Shown here one piece after another: positions 1 to 16,100 of a DNA stretch of 64,000 nt. The first letter of the stretch is position 1. Every line of letters starts with the position of its first letter. The notes beneath the pieces are model-generated. The model was not told the DNA's origin. It did no database searches and worked only from the letters and a program-made list of their open reading frames with translations. The translations under genes were made by a program, and so were the position numbers. Where the stretch lies: positions 124,782,292 to 124,846,291 of the forward strand of contig CM041084.1 of NCBI GenBank assembly GCA_023079485.1, written 5' to 3'. Source of the DNA: Archilochus colubris (Eukaryota; Chordata; Aves; Apodiformes; Trochilidae).

Positions 1-720
1 TAGGGTTATTACACTTAAAAAACCCAGAAAGTTGGAGGGACAAACAGGGTTGGAAACTGAATTTTGCAGATCCTCAATAGTTGATGCAAGGGCTGATAAC
101 ACAAATCCCTGATTGCAGCGGGGACAAAAGGCTCTGTAGTGCTATGCATATTTATTTCTGTGAGATCTGCCAAGGTTAACTGTAGGTGATGAGCAGTGTT
201 CTGAAACCTTCTTAAGTTAAATGGCAGCTTTCCTGCAAAAGGACTTTGATCCATCTTAACATTCAGTTTTATAGGAGGCTTTGCCTCTGGAACTTTCAGC
301 TTTCACTGCCTCTTGTAATAAGGATTTTGTAAACTTATTCTGTGCAGTGTATTCTCTCTTTACCAGTAGTAGCAGTAGCAACAATGTAATGTTTACCTTC
401 TTGAAATAGGAGGCAAGGTTTAAATGGGACAAGTAATACCCTCTTTAATATAAAATTTCCTGTTAGGAAAGCTAGTATCTTTTATTATTGAATTACCAGT
501 TGGAAGAAGCTTGGTTTCTTGTAAGCAGGCATTCTGACCACTTGTACATGAACAGTTTTGGAAGATATCTCTAAACTTAGGACAAAGGAATATCCAATGA
601 AAAAATAACCAGGAGCAAGAATTTCCATTTTTGTTACCGTGCCTCATACGAGATACAAAATTAACTCTTAAATTATGTGAGTAGACAAACATCTTGTCAA
701 CTAATCATTCTCTTTTCTAG

Positions 721-3451
<2,731 letters not shown>

Positions 3452-4474
3452 AAGTGGCTTCTAGTAAAAAAGGAGGTCTTGCATAACAAAAGGCCCAGCC
3501 AACTAAAATTGCACACTTAATTGTATATAAGCTTTTTGTTCTGTACAGTGATCTTTCTGGAACTCTAGAAGTATAATTGTTCTCCGTTCTTCCACAAAGA
3601 TATGCAAAATAGTTCAGCCTTTTCTACTTTTATTTATTGCCCTTCCAAAAGACCAGAAAAAACCCTCAAAAATTTTGAAAGCGGACAAGAGACTTATTTA
3701 AAATATATATAAAAATATAAATATATATACTAATAGGCTCTAGTTTTATAGAGCTTTAAGTGTATAAAAATTGCAGCCATTTAAAAGGGCCTGGATTTGC
3801 TTTATCTTGGCTTTATTATTCAGAAAAATGTTTCAACTGCTCTGTGTTCTCACGTAAGAAACATCTCCAAGTTTGTTTTATTGCATGGCTGTTCTAAAAG
3901 GTGTTAAAGACTTAGGCCAAACGTATTCTAAATATGTAGAAAGATGCTGCTGGTATTTGAGAAGACAGAATATGTTGTTCTGTCAGTTTAATTTTTTAAA
4001 ATACATAAATAGCTGATATATCCCTCCCTTCTGATGTAGCCAAGGTCATGAATAAAGCCTTTACTACTTGCACAAGACTCATGTACAATAAGATGAATGT
4101 GATTTCACGTTGAAAGGAATTGGTGCCACTGTTCTGACTTACTGTAGGAGCTGAAAAGAATATTTTAATTAATTTGAGCAGCATTGAAATTTGTTTACAT
4201 ATTACCTTGGGTTATTACCACGAGGATGTTAGGTAATCTTCAAAGAAAAAATAATAATAAAAGAGAAAATATTACACATTCTCTCTTCGGTCTGGTGTCT
4301 TACAGGTTTCTTTTGTTGTTGTTTTTTGGTTCCCTTTTCAATCCCTGATGTCTTTTTATATGACTTGTAGGTATATAAATGTAAACTGAGCTATCGGGGT
4401 ATACAGAAGGTAGTGTGAACTTTGCTGCTTTCTACGTTCATGTTAAGTTTCAGTTATTGGATCAAAATAGCCCA

Positions 4475-4480
4475 AATAAA
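4475..4480 (+). terminator. Candidate WWP1 poly(A) signal
   Basis: Canonical AATAAA about 1.0 kb after the WWP1 stop. Other candidates lie downstream, including 5485-5490. Usage cannot be judged without transcript data. Confidence 0.4.
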
Positions 4481-5484
4481 ATGAAAGTTAAGTAAGCTTT
4501 GCACAGATAAAAATATTTGTAAGTATTAAATACTCTAACTCGTTTTAAGTTCTTATAGGAATTGACATACCTGAATTAAGTATATCCAAATCCTGTCATT
4601 CCTATATGTAGGTCAAATTTGTCCTAAGTGCACAATGATAGGAAACCATTTGAAAATTAGTTTTATTGTCATCGAGGGCATTTGCTGAACTGCAGAGATG
4701 TGTTTTTTAAAAATTAAAAATCTAACAACACCTTATCCATGTGAATTATATTAAATGCTAATTTTAGCAAACCATGCTTCCTTATGATAGAGTAAAAGTG
4801 TGTAATTACCATTTGTATTATGCTTTAAATATTAACTGTAAATTCCATTACATTTAACTTGTACAGAATTTTGTACAGACACGAGAATGATTTCTTAGAA
4901 TTATTAAAAACACTTCTGTAACATGTCATACTGCACTGTTAAAAGTGTACATGCAGAAAAAAAAATAGCTGTATCTGTTCATGTATCTTTTCAATACAGC
5001 AACTGAATTCTGCCAAAATTTTATTTTTCTACATACTGGATTATCTTGAGGCTTTGTCTTCACTGTGCACAGCTAACTGCAGAGCTGTTAACCCATACTT
5101 AGCTTTGGTAACACCAGTAATGCAATGAGCCTGTTAGACTGCTCCATTGCATGGACTTCCTGTAAGAATTTCAGAAATTTCCACCACTTTGATGGTTTTT
5201 TTTCATACTACACCAAATATTGTCTGCAAAACTATTTTCATAAATACAGCATTAAAATAAAGTGCAAATCCACTCAAATGATGACTTATGCTGGTGAGCA
5301 TGGGGAAAGCTCTAAAAAACCCACAAAACATCAAAGGTAGGACAGCAAAAGCATGTGTGTGTGGCTTCAGTTAAGAGAACTACACTGTCATAGAGTTGCA
5401 CTTCATGAATTTGCACTAATGAATGACTTGGTGACCCACTATCAACTGCTGAATTTTGTGAATCTGTGAGCAAGTGAAGAAAAT

Positions 5485-5490
5485 AATAAA
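5485..5490 (+). terminator. Candidate distal WWP1 poly(A) signal
   Basis: AATAAA on the plus strand, 28 bases before a minus-strand AATAAA at 5519-5524, as expected where two convergent transcription units meet. Confidence 0.35.
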
Positions 5491-5518
5491 GACAGCACAT
5501 CACAAGAATGTAGTTGGC

Positions 5519-5524
5519 TTTATT
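5519..5524 (-). terminator. Candidate distal RMDN1 poly(A) signal
   Basis: TTTATT on the plus strand, read as AATAAA on the minus strand, about 1.6 kb after the RMDN1 stop. Confidence 0.35.
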
Positions 5525-6896
5525 GTTTTAATAGTTTTAGCTGTCTCAACTGCAATAGTTTTTTCCCTGTGGATAGGAGTTAGTAAGCATGAAAAAAACA
5601 AATCCAAACACAACAAAAACCACACAGCACAACAAAACAATTAAATTTTTTTTCTTTCCTGTTTCATTCTCCATAATTGAGTTGTTCTGTGGAGGAGATA
5701 GCAAAGAGAGGAAAGGCAGCAAAGGCTTGAGGTCAGACAAGGGATCTGGTGATGCAGGAGCTGAGGGCTTGTTTGTTCCTTCCTTCCTGCAAGCACCCCA
5801 GCTGCTCTTCTCTCAACACTCAACAGCTTTCTCTGGGTACCCTTCCTCTTTGTGTAGATCCTGTCCTATGCAGCAGCAAAGGCACAGTAGTTAAGATGCC
5901 TAAACTGCACTGTGGCACAGTTTTGTGTATGGCAGATGTTTTCAGTGTATGAATGCAAAAAATTCTAAGAATCTCTCAGAAACACATCTACCCTGTGACT
6001 TTAACTTACATAAGACCTCGTTCTGACGCTCTATTAATAGAAAAATAAGAATTATTTTACCATAGAGGAGAAAACCACCTTTTAACTGGCTTCATGATTT
6101 GAGGCTAGAATTAAAGCTCCAGATTGTCTCTCAGCTGTGCATTTAGTTTCTCACTTGGCACAGGTTTGGTTTGTTAGTCTGAGCAATTTATGCCCTTTTT
6201 AACTTCTTCCTCCTATAGAATGCAATATCCATTTTTATTGTAGCAAATGCTAGGTATTTTTAGTCAATTTATGCCACATTGTTAAGACTTTCTACTGGCA
6301 GTACCCTGTGTATTTGCCCACCATTTTTTTCATTATTTGGTCCCTTTCAGTTGGGCAATCAGAATATATTGTCTGGAAATTCTATTTTTTGTGCTGGATA
6401 TCTAACTTGGGTTGATTCTTCTGGTCAAACTTCCTGCCAAAATAAGCAAGAGTGAGAAGAAAGTTTTACTTTGTCTCTAGAAACAGAAGTTTGCGTGCTT
6501 CATATGGTGGCATCACCCATAAAAGGATTTTCTTATGTGTTCCCTGCTTCATTTTTAATTTTTTTAACTACAGCACTTTTTGCAAAAAGTTGAACACCAG
6601 CACTTAACTGAATTGAAATTGCTTATGCAGCCTTAATGAGAAATCTGTAGGATCAGCTAATAACATAAACACTATTGTTGAAGGCTGTTGTACCCCACAG
6701 AACGCTGTAGAAAGGTTTATTATATTTATGTCATAGCCTTGCACCTCCTTTCTTAAAAAAGTTATGCTAGTCAAATTTCATTTTATTCCTCATTCACAAC
6801 TTGTAGCTGAATGGTATAAAAGCTTAATTAAAAACCTGCATAACCACTGTCCCAGCCTCTCCCCTCCAATATATAACCTGCGTGTCCATAAAGCTC

Positions 6897-6902
6897 TTTA
6901 TT
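6897..6902 (-). terminator. Candidate proximal RMDN1 poly(A) signal
   Basis: Minus-strand AATAAA about 195 bases downstream of the RMDN1 stop codon; it would give a short 3' UTR. Confidence 0.45.
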
Positions 6903-7095
6903 TCCATGTAAATCAACAGAGAGAATCACATAATGAAAAGGATCTTCTAGATGACAGTTTAATTGAAACATGATAGAGATAGCAAGTTTAGGCTGCACTT
7001 CTATTAGCAGCTTCAATAAACCAAAGTATTATTTGGGGTCTTTTTCCTATGCTGCTGAAACCTGAGGCACTGAATTCCCATCATCTTGCTTCTTG

Positions 7096-7134
7096 TTATA
7101 TAGAATTAAGCAACTGCAAAGCTTCTTTCTGGAC
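7096..7134 (-). CDS. RMDN1: RMDN1 terminal coding exon
   Basis: 39 nt: [12 protein letters not shown] then TAA at 7096-7098. The acceptor CTTTCTTTCAG is strong. The extreme C-terminus differs from the human one (AAQLLTSFSEKN as I recall) but keeps the same total protein length. Confidence 0.88.
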   Translation of the reverse strand, partial: VQKEALQLLNSI

Positions 7135-10100
7135 CTGAAAGAAAGAAAGAAATAAAACAAAACAGAGCTAGGTAGTTAGAAGCTTTTCTAGCAGAACTTA
7201 TCATGAAAGCACCCAAACATTTCACCACAGTTCTGTAAATTCAGAACCCTCCTAAGACCAGTCATTTTTCTTCTGTAGGTAGAGATTGTCAACTCTTGAG
7301 AAGTGAATGGGAATAAACCCAAGTATATTTCTGTTGAATAGAGTTGATTAGCTCTTTATTTGCTATAGTCCCATCATCTCATGTACTGAGTGTTCCTATT
7401 TATGACCATAACCAACCAGTCTAGGGTTTGCAAAACTCTCGGCAGTTGCTAAGGCAGTGTGAGAAATCTGTTTCTGAGACTTGCTTTGCCTAGGGATTCT
7501 GGATAAAATGTTAATACAATTTAAAGATAAACTCTTAACATTTTTATTAAAAAAACAAAACAATAAACTTCTGGACCCAACCAAGCAGTGCACACAATGT
7601 AAGCCAGACACTAGGATGTAAAAAATGTTCAGAAAACCTCTTATGCCAACCTCTGCAAAATGCAGAGACAAGAATTCCAATTTCTTTGCACAGGCCAGTT
7701 TCCTTCTTACTGGACTACCAGGTCTGATTCCCAATGACTTTTTTATTTTACATATTCAGCCAGAGAACTGAGTAAATACCACCTCTCATTTCAGCAGCTC
7801 TGCACCCTGCTAGAAGATACAGAAATGTGTTTGTAGCTGGAGGCCAAGCAGCAGGTAAGTGGTTGAACAACTCTGCTACTGCACAAAAATCCCTGCTGAC
7901 TCCTTTGGTGTGGCTTCTAGGGAAAGGAAGCTGTGGTGATCACTGGTTTCACATGTGCCTCCAGCTACCAGTAACTATCTTATATGACCAATTTCATTCA
8001 TACCTCTGATGACTGCTCCTTTAGGCTATTAAATTCCAACACATTTTGCAATGCAGTGCAATGTTTACTCAAATTTCTACTGAAAGATGTTACTGTAGGA
8101 GCTCACTTTCAGGAGAAACAGCTCTAGCCTGACTAGGAGTAGTGCATTTCCTTAGGTCTTAAGTGCAAAGGTACCAGAGTGCTGTTTGCAACTACAGTTA
8201 GGACATTCAGAATGTCACAACATATTTGGATGTTTCCTGTAGCAGTTAAAGCATTTGACGCTGCATCTTAATGCTTGATGAATTAAGAGGTAAATCAACC
8301 ACAAGAAAAACAAATTGAAAATCAGGCTTTGTTAGTCATGAAACCAGCATGTTTGTTTATGAAAGATTACTGCAAATCTGTGTGGTTTCTACTAAACACA
8401 GTATTAGGTCTGAACAAGTCTCATGGATTATCCTCCTGGAAGTACTCTTAAGTGTTTACTTAGGAAGAGGATGCCTACTCATGCAAAAAAGGATCCTTCT
8501 AAGCAGTCAAAAGGGCAATTAAGTGTCTCCATGTCATGTAGAAATGGAGATGAGCCATCAAATATACCTTTCCATTTGTCTCAATTCAGTTCATCTCAAT
8601 CTCTTCAGGCCTGGAAAAGACTGCAATGGTAAGGTTTTTTTGATCTAACCTGTTTTTGATACATCTATGGGGTTTGGTGTTTTTTTTTATGGGGTTGGTT
8701 GTTTGTTTTTTTCCCCTCCTGTTCATGTGGTTTTTAGCTCTTCTAAACTGTAGTTTCTACCTTTCCAGTTTTAGGCATATGAGAAATGAATCTGTGCTCA
8801 GACAGACATAGGTTAGGTCAGGTGCCTGCTTTCAACAACACATACAAGAATGGGCAATTGTTAGCAGTACAAAAACATCATGGAAAAGAGAAACAGTTCT
8901 TTATTATGATCAGAATTTTTCCATCCACTGTGTTCAGAGGCAGTTACCAACATACTAGAACTTTTGGTGTCTGGATGTGATCCTGGAATATAGGTGCTGA
9001 ACTATAATTTACTCTGAGTTGTCTTTCCACTGCCATGATGACACACATTGGTTACAGTATGTAATTGTACTGTTACACTTCTTAATTCCTACCTGTTTGT
9101 CCTCTTCTGTATGTGCAGGATACTCCTTGGCTTTACTTAACCACAGAAGAGCCAGTTTTTTATTGTTTAACTTCAAGTATGTCTTCCCCAAAAAGAGCAA
9201 GTTTTTGCTGTAGAAATTTGGGTCAACTGTATAGAGACAGGAGAAAAGCTTTGAATGAGAATGAGCAGCATAGTATCAAAGCTGTGATACACTGTCACTC
9301 CTTTAAATGCATATTTTGGAAAAGATGAGTAGTTTGACATTAGATCAGAAGGAAGGTAAAACTTTTACTTGCTCAATTTTGGTCTTATACACAGCTACTT
9401 TAGGAAGCAGCTTGTTACTTAGTACACTAAATGAGATTCTTTACAAAGAGCAAAGCAGTGAGCTTAGTGCATTACAGCTTCACTTTGCAGATTCTGTGCT
9501 TTTCTAGACCTAGTAGGTGCAACAAGTAATGCAATGAGCTTAGCAATTATAGGAAAAGAAAAAAGGGCACATTTTCTTATTTCAGGCCATGCACATAGAG
9601 ATACTAGCTTAGCTTTTGCTACACAGGAAGACAACATAAAACTGCACATTTAGCTTTTTCTTTAAAGGAAAATATAAGAAATTGCTTTTATAAAGCATGC
9701 TTGGCTATCAAACATTATGAAGACTACTCTTGCCTATGGTTCTTACAGTACAGGCTTTCTCTACTGCTGGATATAAGGTCAAAATTCAAAATGCTGGTAA
9801 TTAAACCTTGTAGCTCTTACACAGCAATGAAAAAAGACAGGTAAATTCCTGTAATACAGACTGAGAGAAGCTATACTAACAGGCTCTTATCCCCTCTTTT
9901 AGCAGGTGGACACACACCCTGCTATATACCAGAGTATAAAATAGCTTTAGTAAAAAGCTCCAGCTGTGTCCATGACTGGCATATTGCTCTATTAAATATT
10001 AAAAATAGAGTGACTTTATATGAATGTAGGAAGTGGATATGCAGACATAAGCTGGAACAATACTTTCAGAAGTGCTGCAATACTTGCCAGATTTTTTTAT

Positions 10101-13100
10101 AGTCATTAACTCTACTATTCTGTCCTTCTATTAAATAGAATCATTTGGGTCAAAAGTCCCTTAAGATAAAATCCAACTGCAAACTTAGTGCTTCCACGAC
10201 CATGGCTAAACCATGGCTTTAAGCACCACATCTACCCAGCTTTTAAATACCTACAGGAACTCCACCACTTCCCTGGGTAACCTGTTCCAGTGCCTCACAA
10301 CCCTTTTGGTGAAGAAATTTTTCTTAACATCCAATCTAAACCTTTCCTGGCACAACTAGAGGCCATTTCCTCTTGTTCTATCACTTGTGTCTTGGGACAA
10401 GAGACAAAACCCCTCCTCTCAGATAGTTGTAGAGCAGTATGGTCTCCCCTCAGCTTCCTCCAGGCTAAACAACCCCAGTTCCCTCAGCTGCTCCTCATAA
10501 GGCTTATTCTCCAGACCCTTCCCCAGTTTTGTTGCCCTCTGCAAGGAGGGAAATGCTCCAGCACCTCGATGTCTTTCTTGTAGTGGGAGGCCTCAAACTG
10601 AACACAGGTGTGGCAAATTTCAGCAAGCAAGTTCATAGCTGTACAAAAGGATGCAGAGGTTTAACCACTAACATCAGTCCAGAAAAACACTCAAAATATT
10701 ATGTGTAAATACAGATAAATATAGAGAGGTGTTTTGGAGGTAAATTCTGAGATGAAGTGCACTATTGCAGTTCACAGCTGCATTTCTTGATACCCTGGGG
10801 AAGATACACAAAGAACTGTTCCTTTAAACTTCACCAATAATATAGCTATATACAAATCTTTCATAGAATACTGTCTTTCCTTATCTTTCAGCTCGCCAGT
10901 TTTGCTTATTGCTTCCTTCTTAGAGAAATAATGGATCCATATTTTCTTTTAAATGTAGGCAGTTTTGGTGCCAGTTAGACTGGCACTCTGATCCAAATAG
11001 TTTCTGAAATAATAAAGTGTGCTCTCTCTGTTGTTCTGTTTAGAATACAGAGGACTTTTGAACTTCAAGAAATTTCAGAAAAAGTGACAAAGTTCTCTTT
11101 TTTGCTAGCTTCTTTCCCCTGCATTCCAGCCGAATGCCTTGGGGAAGGATACTTTGTTACTAATGAAGGTACTAACACCAAGACAACTCACAATACACTG
11201 ATTATAGCATCTGTGTAACCTTGAGTATCTCAGATAAAACACTACAATATAACAGTCTACTATATTGACCAGCACATCAAGCTGATATGCTTATCAGCAG
11301 ATCATATGCTATTAATATAATACCAAAGACAGAGGTTTATCGCAACTCATCGTTCATAAAAAGACACAAATCTATCCAAAAAAGCTAAAAGTATTACCTT
11401 CTTCTGCCATGTGGAAGTAATGAAGAGCCTGAAAAAGAGAAGGTTGTCTTTTTCAAAATGGAGAATAAACTGAACAATCATCATATTAAGCCTGATGTGA
11501 ATTCTCAACATAGCTGACAGGCTTCCTGACCATGATCTTATTAATTCATCATGGCACTGATAGTTCTCATTCAATATACAATCAGATCTGATGCATTGCA
11601 ACAAAACCAGTACTTTACCAACCATTCCCCTGCCACTTCCTCCTTAAGTACAGTACCTCCTATTTCTCTCTTGTGAACTGGATCTTCAAATTTTCATGGT
11701 AATTTTGAATTTTATTTCTGCATTCCATGATATCTAGTTTCCCTCTGCCAGTTCTCATTTTTATTAGATGAAACATATCTTAATACTCAGGTCATTAATG
11801 TTGATAAATATTTCAGGAAGAACCAACTCCCACAGAGGACCAGTTAGTGTCCTCTTAATGGACAATGAATGTTTATGAAATTCACACACATTTTTCAATT
11901 AGTTTCCCATCTTACACGTGAGAAATTTCAGAGCATCATTGTCTTTTCATGACGTTACCAGATGGAGGGACAATATCATTAGAGAACTCAAAGTGTCAAT
12001 GTATCTAGAAAACAGATTTGTTTGTTTGTTTTTTTCTGAAGCTTCATACTATCTGAATGGCTCGACTACATGTTCTGGGCCAAGCTTGATTATTCAGCCA
12101 CTTTTAAGTGCTGCAGAGCTTGGTTCTGGGACTGGCCTCATTCTGTAATGTTTGAAACTCTGGCTGACACTTTGTATTCTTTCCAGAGTAAATTATCAGC
12201 AGAAGTTCCAAGCCTGACATTCCACTTAAGATATTTTATTTCTTTTCAACCAGAACTTAAATTGCTTTCTGACTAACAGCAAGCAGCCCTCTACAATTAC
12301 TTTCTATTTACTCCTGCATCCTGTCCCGTCCTCCCCCCCCTTTCCTTAAAAGAAGAAAACATAGTGGGCTAATTATTGGTTGATCTAAACAAATGAAAAT
12401 TAAAATAGCTGCAGCAAAGGTTCCTATTACCCATTAATAAGATGCATACTTTATGTTAGACACCCTAGAAGATATACATCTGGACAGTATGTTTAGGGCG
12501 TATGAGAGCAGTAATTTCCATAGCACAGATGAACAACTATGCTTGCAGCTGAAAAAAACACACCATACGTAACCAGGGGATGAGAAGGTACTTGTTAGTG
12601 GTAAATAACAAAAAAAATCTGGGTCTTTTTGCTTTTAAGATGAAGGGAGAAATTGTAATAATCCTGTGAAATAAGCATGTGGTGTAACACCACCATATAT
12701 GTCATCAACACTCCAGCTAGTAGAGTTATGTGCAATAGATCATAATAGTAAATACAAACTAACTTACATACACCTTGTTAATGTCTGCTGCACAAACTAC
12801 ATGAAAAACTTTTCACTATTCACATTATTCACTGTGCGCTACACCTGAAAAAGAGTGAAGATTTTTATGGGCATATGCCTTACTCTCATGCTACAGTCTC
12901 ATTTCATTAATTACAGTTGTAAAATCAAAACTCCATGCTTATTTTGTAAGCAGATGTCACCTTTGTCAGGGAAATTAGTAAGAGCATATCAACAGCTTTG
13001 TGGAGCAAATAATAATCTGCAATACTTTTTCTGATTGTACCTCTTGAAATGTGGAGGTTGGTGGTGTGGCAAATAGTGTTGCAGCTATTTTTCTTTGGTA

Positions 13101-16100
13101 CCATGGCATTTCAGCAAAGGAGTAACACCTAGAGGAAAAAAAACAAACCAACAAAACTTGTACATACCCTTCACATTTTTCTCTTGGTTTTTAGTAACAT
13201 TCTTATATCTTGGACATTGTAATTGTTGTTTCCAATATGGCATTTTTCTTTTCTATATGCTAGCTTTTGTTTGAAAATACACCTTACCAAATGCCTATTA
13301 GATGAATTGTTGTAGCATCTTTTGGATTCAGTTCAATGGCTCTCTAGAGAGGGAGAAAAAAAGACACAAATGTGAAAAAAAAAATGTTCTGACACATTTG
13401 GATTAAAATGCATTTCAAAAAGTATACTTGTTATTCTACTATTAATTAAACCAGATTAGCAGTGTGTAGAATTTCAAGGCACTATGGTATTTATTAGGTG
13501 CACAACTAAATCAGCTTTCTTCTAAAAACTAAAGACACAGACAGATTTTTAAGCACTTCAGTTTAGTAGGTAATTAAGTAATTAACATAAGAGTTAGTAT
13601 GTTCAGATCTGTATTTAATTTCTGGTGACAGAAAATTAGTAGTCCTTTATTTTCTCCTTCACTGCTACACAATCCACAGTTTATTTCTCAACTGCAGTTA
13701 TATTTTTATCTAGTTCTAAGAGCTGTTAAAAACACTTAGATATTTCAAGACTCTCTTCTACAGGGACTTCGTTAACTGCAGAAGATAATTTGTATTCCTT
13801 GTTGCTGAGGCAAACAAAACTGTTACAATAGCCCCCTCCCCCCCAAAAAATCCCACCCCAAAATGTTTACAATTCTCACAGTCTACATACTGGGTACATT
13901 AATGATGTCATGTGCAAAAAAAATGTTTACATTACCTGAAAGTGCTCTTTGATAACAATGGCATTTCCAATTTTAGTCTTTATTCCTTCAAAATCTCCAA
14001 CATCACTGAGACAAATTCCATACCACTGTAATTCAAAGAACAAAAATAAAACATTTAATAAAGCACTACAGCTATTAACAGTAAATTTAAGAAAAAAACC
14101 CAAACCTAGAACAGCTGCCACTATCATCAATGGCAACAAGTATATGTTATGATGTGCTGTTCAGGCAGCAGCAGAGCAACCTGTTGGTCTGCATGCATAA
14201 GGGAAATAATGTCCTCTTCTCATACAGGATGCCAATACAACTGACTATACCTCATCAACTCTCTGCAGTGCAAAACAGCAGAACAAAGTCAGAAGTATTA
14301 TCAGTGAAACTCTATAGAGCTACTACTGGGTACAGAAACAGCATGGTGAACATGAGACATGTACAAAATTTTTAAGGCTACATCAGAGGATAAGCTAATT
14401 AATAATCAACCTGAGAAGTCACCTCTTCCTGTGTTCCTGCACACATTTAACCACTGCCTGTTTCCTGTGGATAGGAAATTTAGCTGCAAGTGTTTGAACT
14501 CTGATCTAAAATAATTAGGAAGAATTAGAAATCAGACTCATTATCAACTGAGAAGTTAAATTTCACTGAGGTTTGCTGAAACAACACGTTGACATTTGTT
14601 CCAGTTTCTACTGGCAGAAATCAAAGACCAAGAGTTCAGCTATTTTGCTTGGCTCACCTTGTGTGCTGCAGAATTTGATTCATTCTTTTCAAGTGCTCTT
14701 TTTGCACACTCAAAGGCTTCGTAGGTCAGTTTTCTTTTCTCCTCTGCAGAGGTACTACTGAGCTGAGCCAGATCCCGGGATGCCCGTGCCAGCCTCCACA
14801 ACAGCTCTGCGTCCTCACTGGTTAGGAACAGAAACACATTTTTAAAGCAACAACAAAAAGAAAGCAAGCACAGATCTTAAATCAGTTTTTCAGCATGTAT
14901 CTCAAGTAGGTGTTAAGACAGTAGCATATCCTCTGTCAATTTGCACAGCCCAAAGGAGAGCCCTCCTTTATGCACTGCCTGATGGTACCTTTGTTCTGCC
15001 ATTCTGGGCTGTGAAGCAAACATATCTGTGGAAAAGGAGTTTGTTTTCTCAAAAAAAGAGGCAGATTTAAAAAAAAAACAAAACACACCACAGTATCATA
15101 CCAGAACAGAAACAAACAAACAAAAAAAGACTACTTTGGTCTTAGCTAGACAGTATTTTTTTCAGCATTCCATTGCTATGCTTACTAGGAGTGCTTAAAA
15201 TAGTATCCATCTTTACACTTTATAACTATACCTAATTTTTAAAAAACACAGATGAGCCATACCACTATGACAAAAACCTGTACATTTATACATTTATGTA
15301 ACTATATGAAATGGTGTATAGTATGTTATAGCCAAAGATAAGGGATTTTAAGTTTTATTATTTTATTGCTATATTGTTTTGAAACACTGCTTGCACTTCT
15401 GTACTTTTACTTAATGACTTTTTAAATTTTGGCTTACAATTTTAGTAGACACTTTAATATTTAAGTTTAGAAAGTCTTTCAGATGTTCTGGCTAGCTGGC
15501 TAGAAAACCTGCCTGCCCCCTCCCTCCCACCCAACAGGAATTTTGAAGTCAAAACTACCAGAAACTAGAAATATTAAAAAGCATACACAAGTTATTGCTA
15601 AACTCACAGTACCAATAAAAGCCAGTTTTCATACCTGGAGTAAAACTGAGTCACTGCTCACAGCACAACAGTCCTGCTCCAGTTAACACAGTAACACTGA
15701 GCTAGCAGGTTCTTTTTTCAGCCCTGTCACAAAGATGTTAAGTAACCCAACTTGAATCACTACTTCTGCAGAATAATTATTATTGCTATATACCTTGTAG
15801 CAAGCTTAAGCCTTGCTTATGACATGGTGTCCTTTACAGGCTACCACCTTCATTTGACTTCACAGGCTTTAACTTGCATTCCAGGCAAGAACAACGATAT
15901 AAATATCTGAAAACTGCTGAAAACAACTGAATTTCTTCCAGAAATGTTCCAGAGCGAGATGCCTTGTCCCCTGTCTCCTCCAAAGACTCTTCAGTTGGCA
16001 ATGCATTTTGTCTTCTTCCCTTGAACAGTTTTTCCTTTTCACTTATCAATCATGTTTTGTGCAGCTAAGATGTAACTACATGAGCAAGGAGCTTTTTTTG

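Larger units (their letters stand above)
3452..7095. other. Convergent 3' region between WWP1 and RMDN1
   Basis: No coding exon is seen. The left part is WWP1 3' UTR and the right part RMDN1 3' UTR; the boundary cannot be fixed by eye. An AT-rich stretch (about 3696-3731) sits in the WWP1 3' UTR. Plus-strand AATAAA occurs at 4475-4480 and 5485-5490; minus-strand AATAAA occurs at 5519-5524 and 6897-6902. The short open frames here are low-complexity or non-conserved. Confidence 0.7.

Noticed and set aside
1..720. Possible upstream WWP1 exon
   Set aside because: No segment with HECT-like translation between plausible splice sites; treated as intron.
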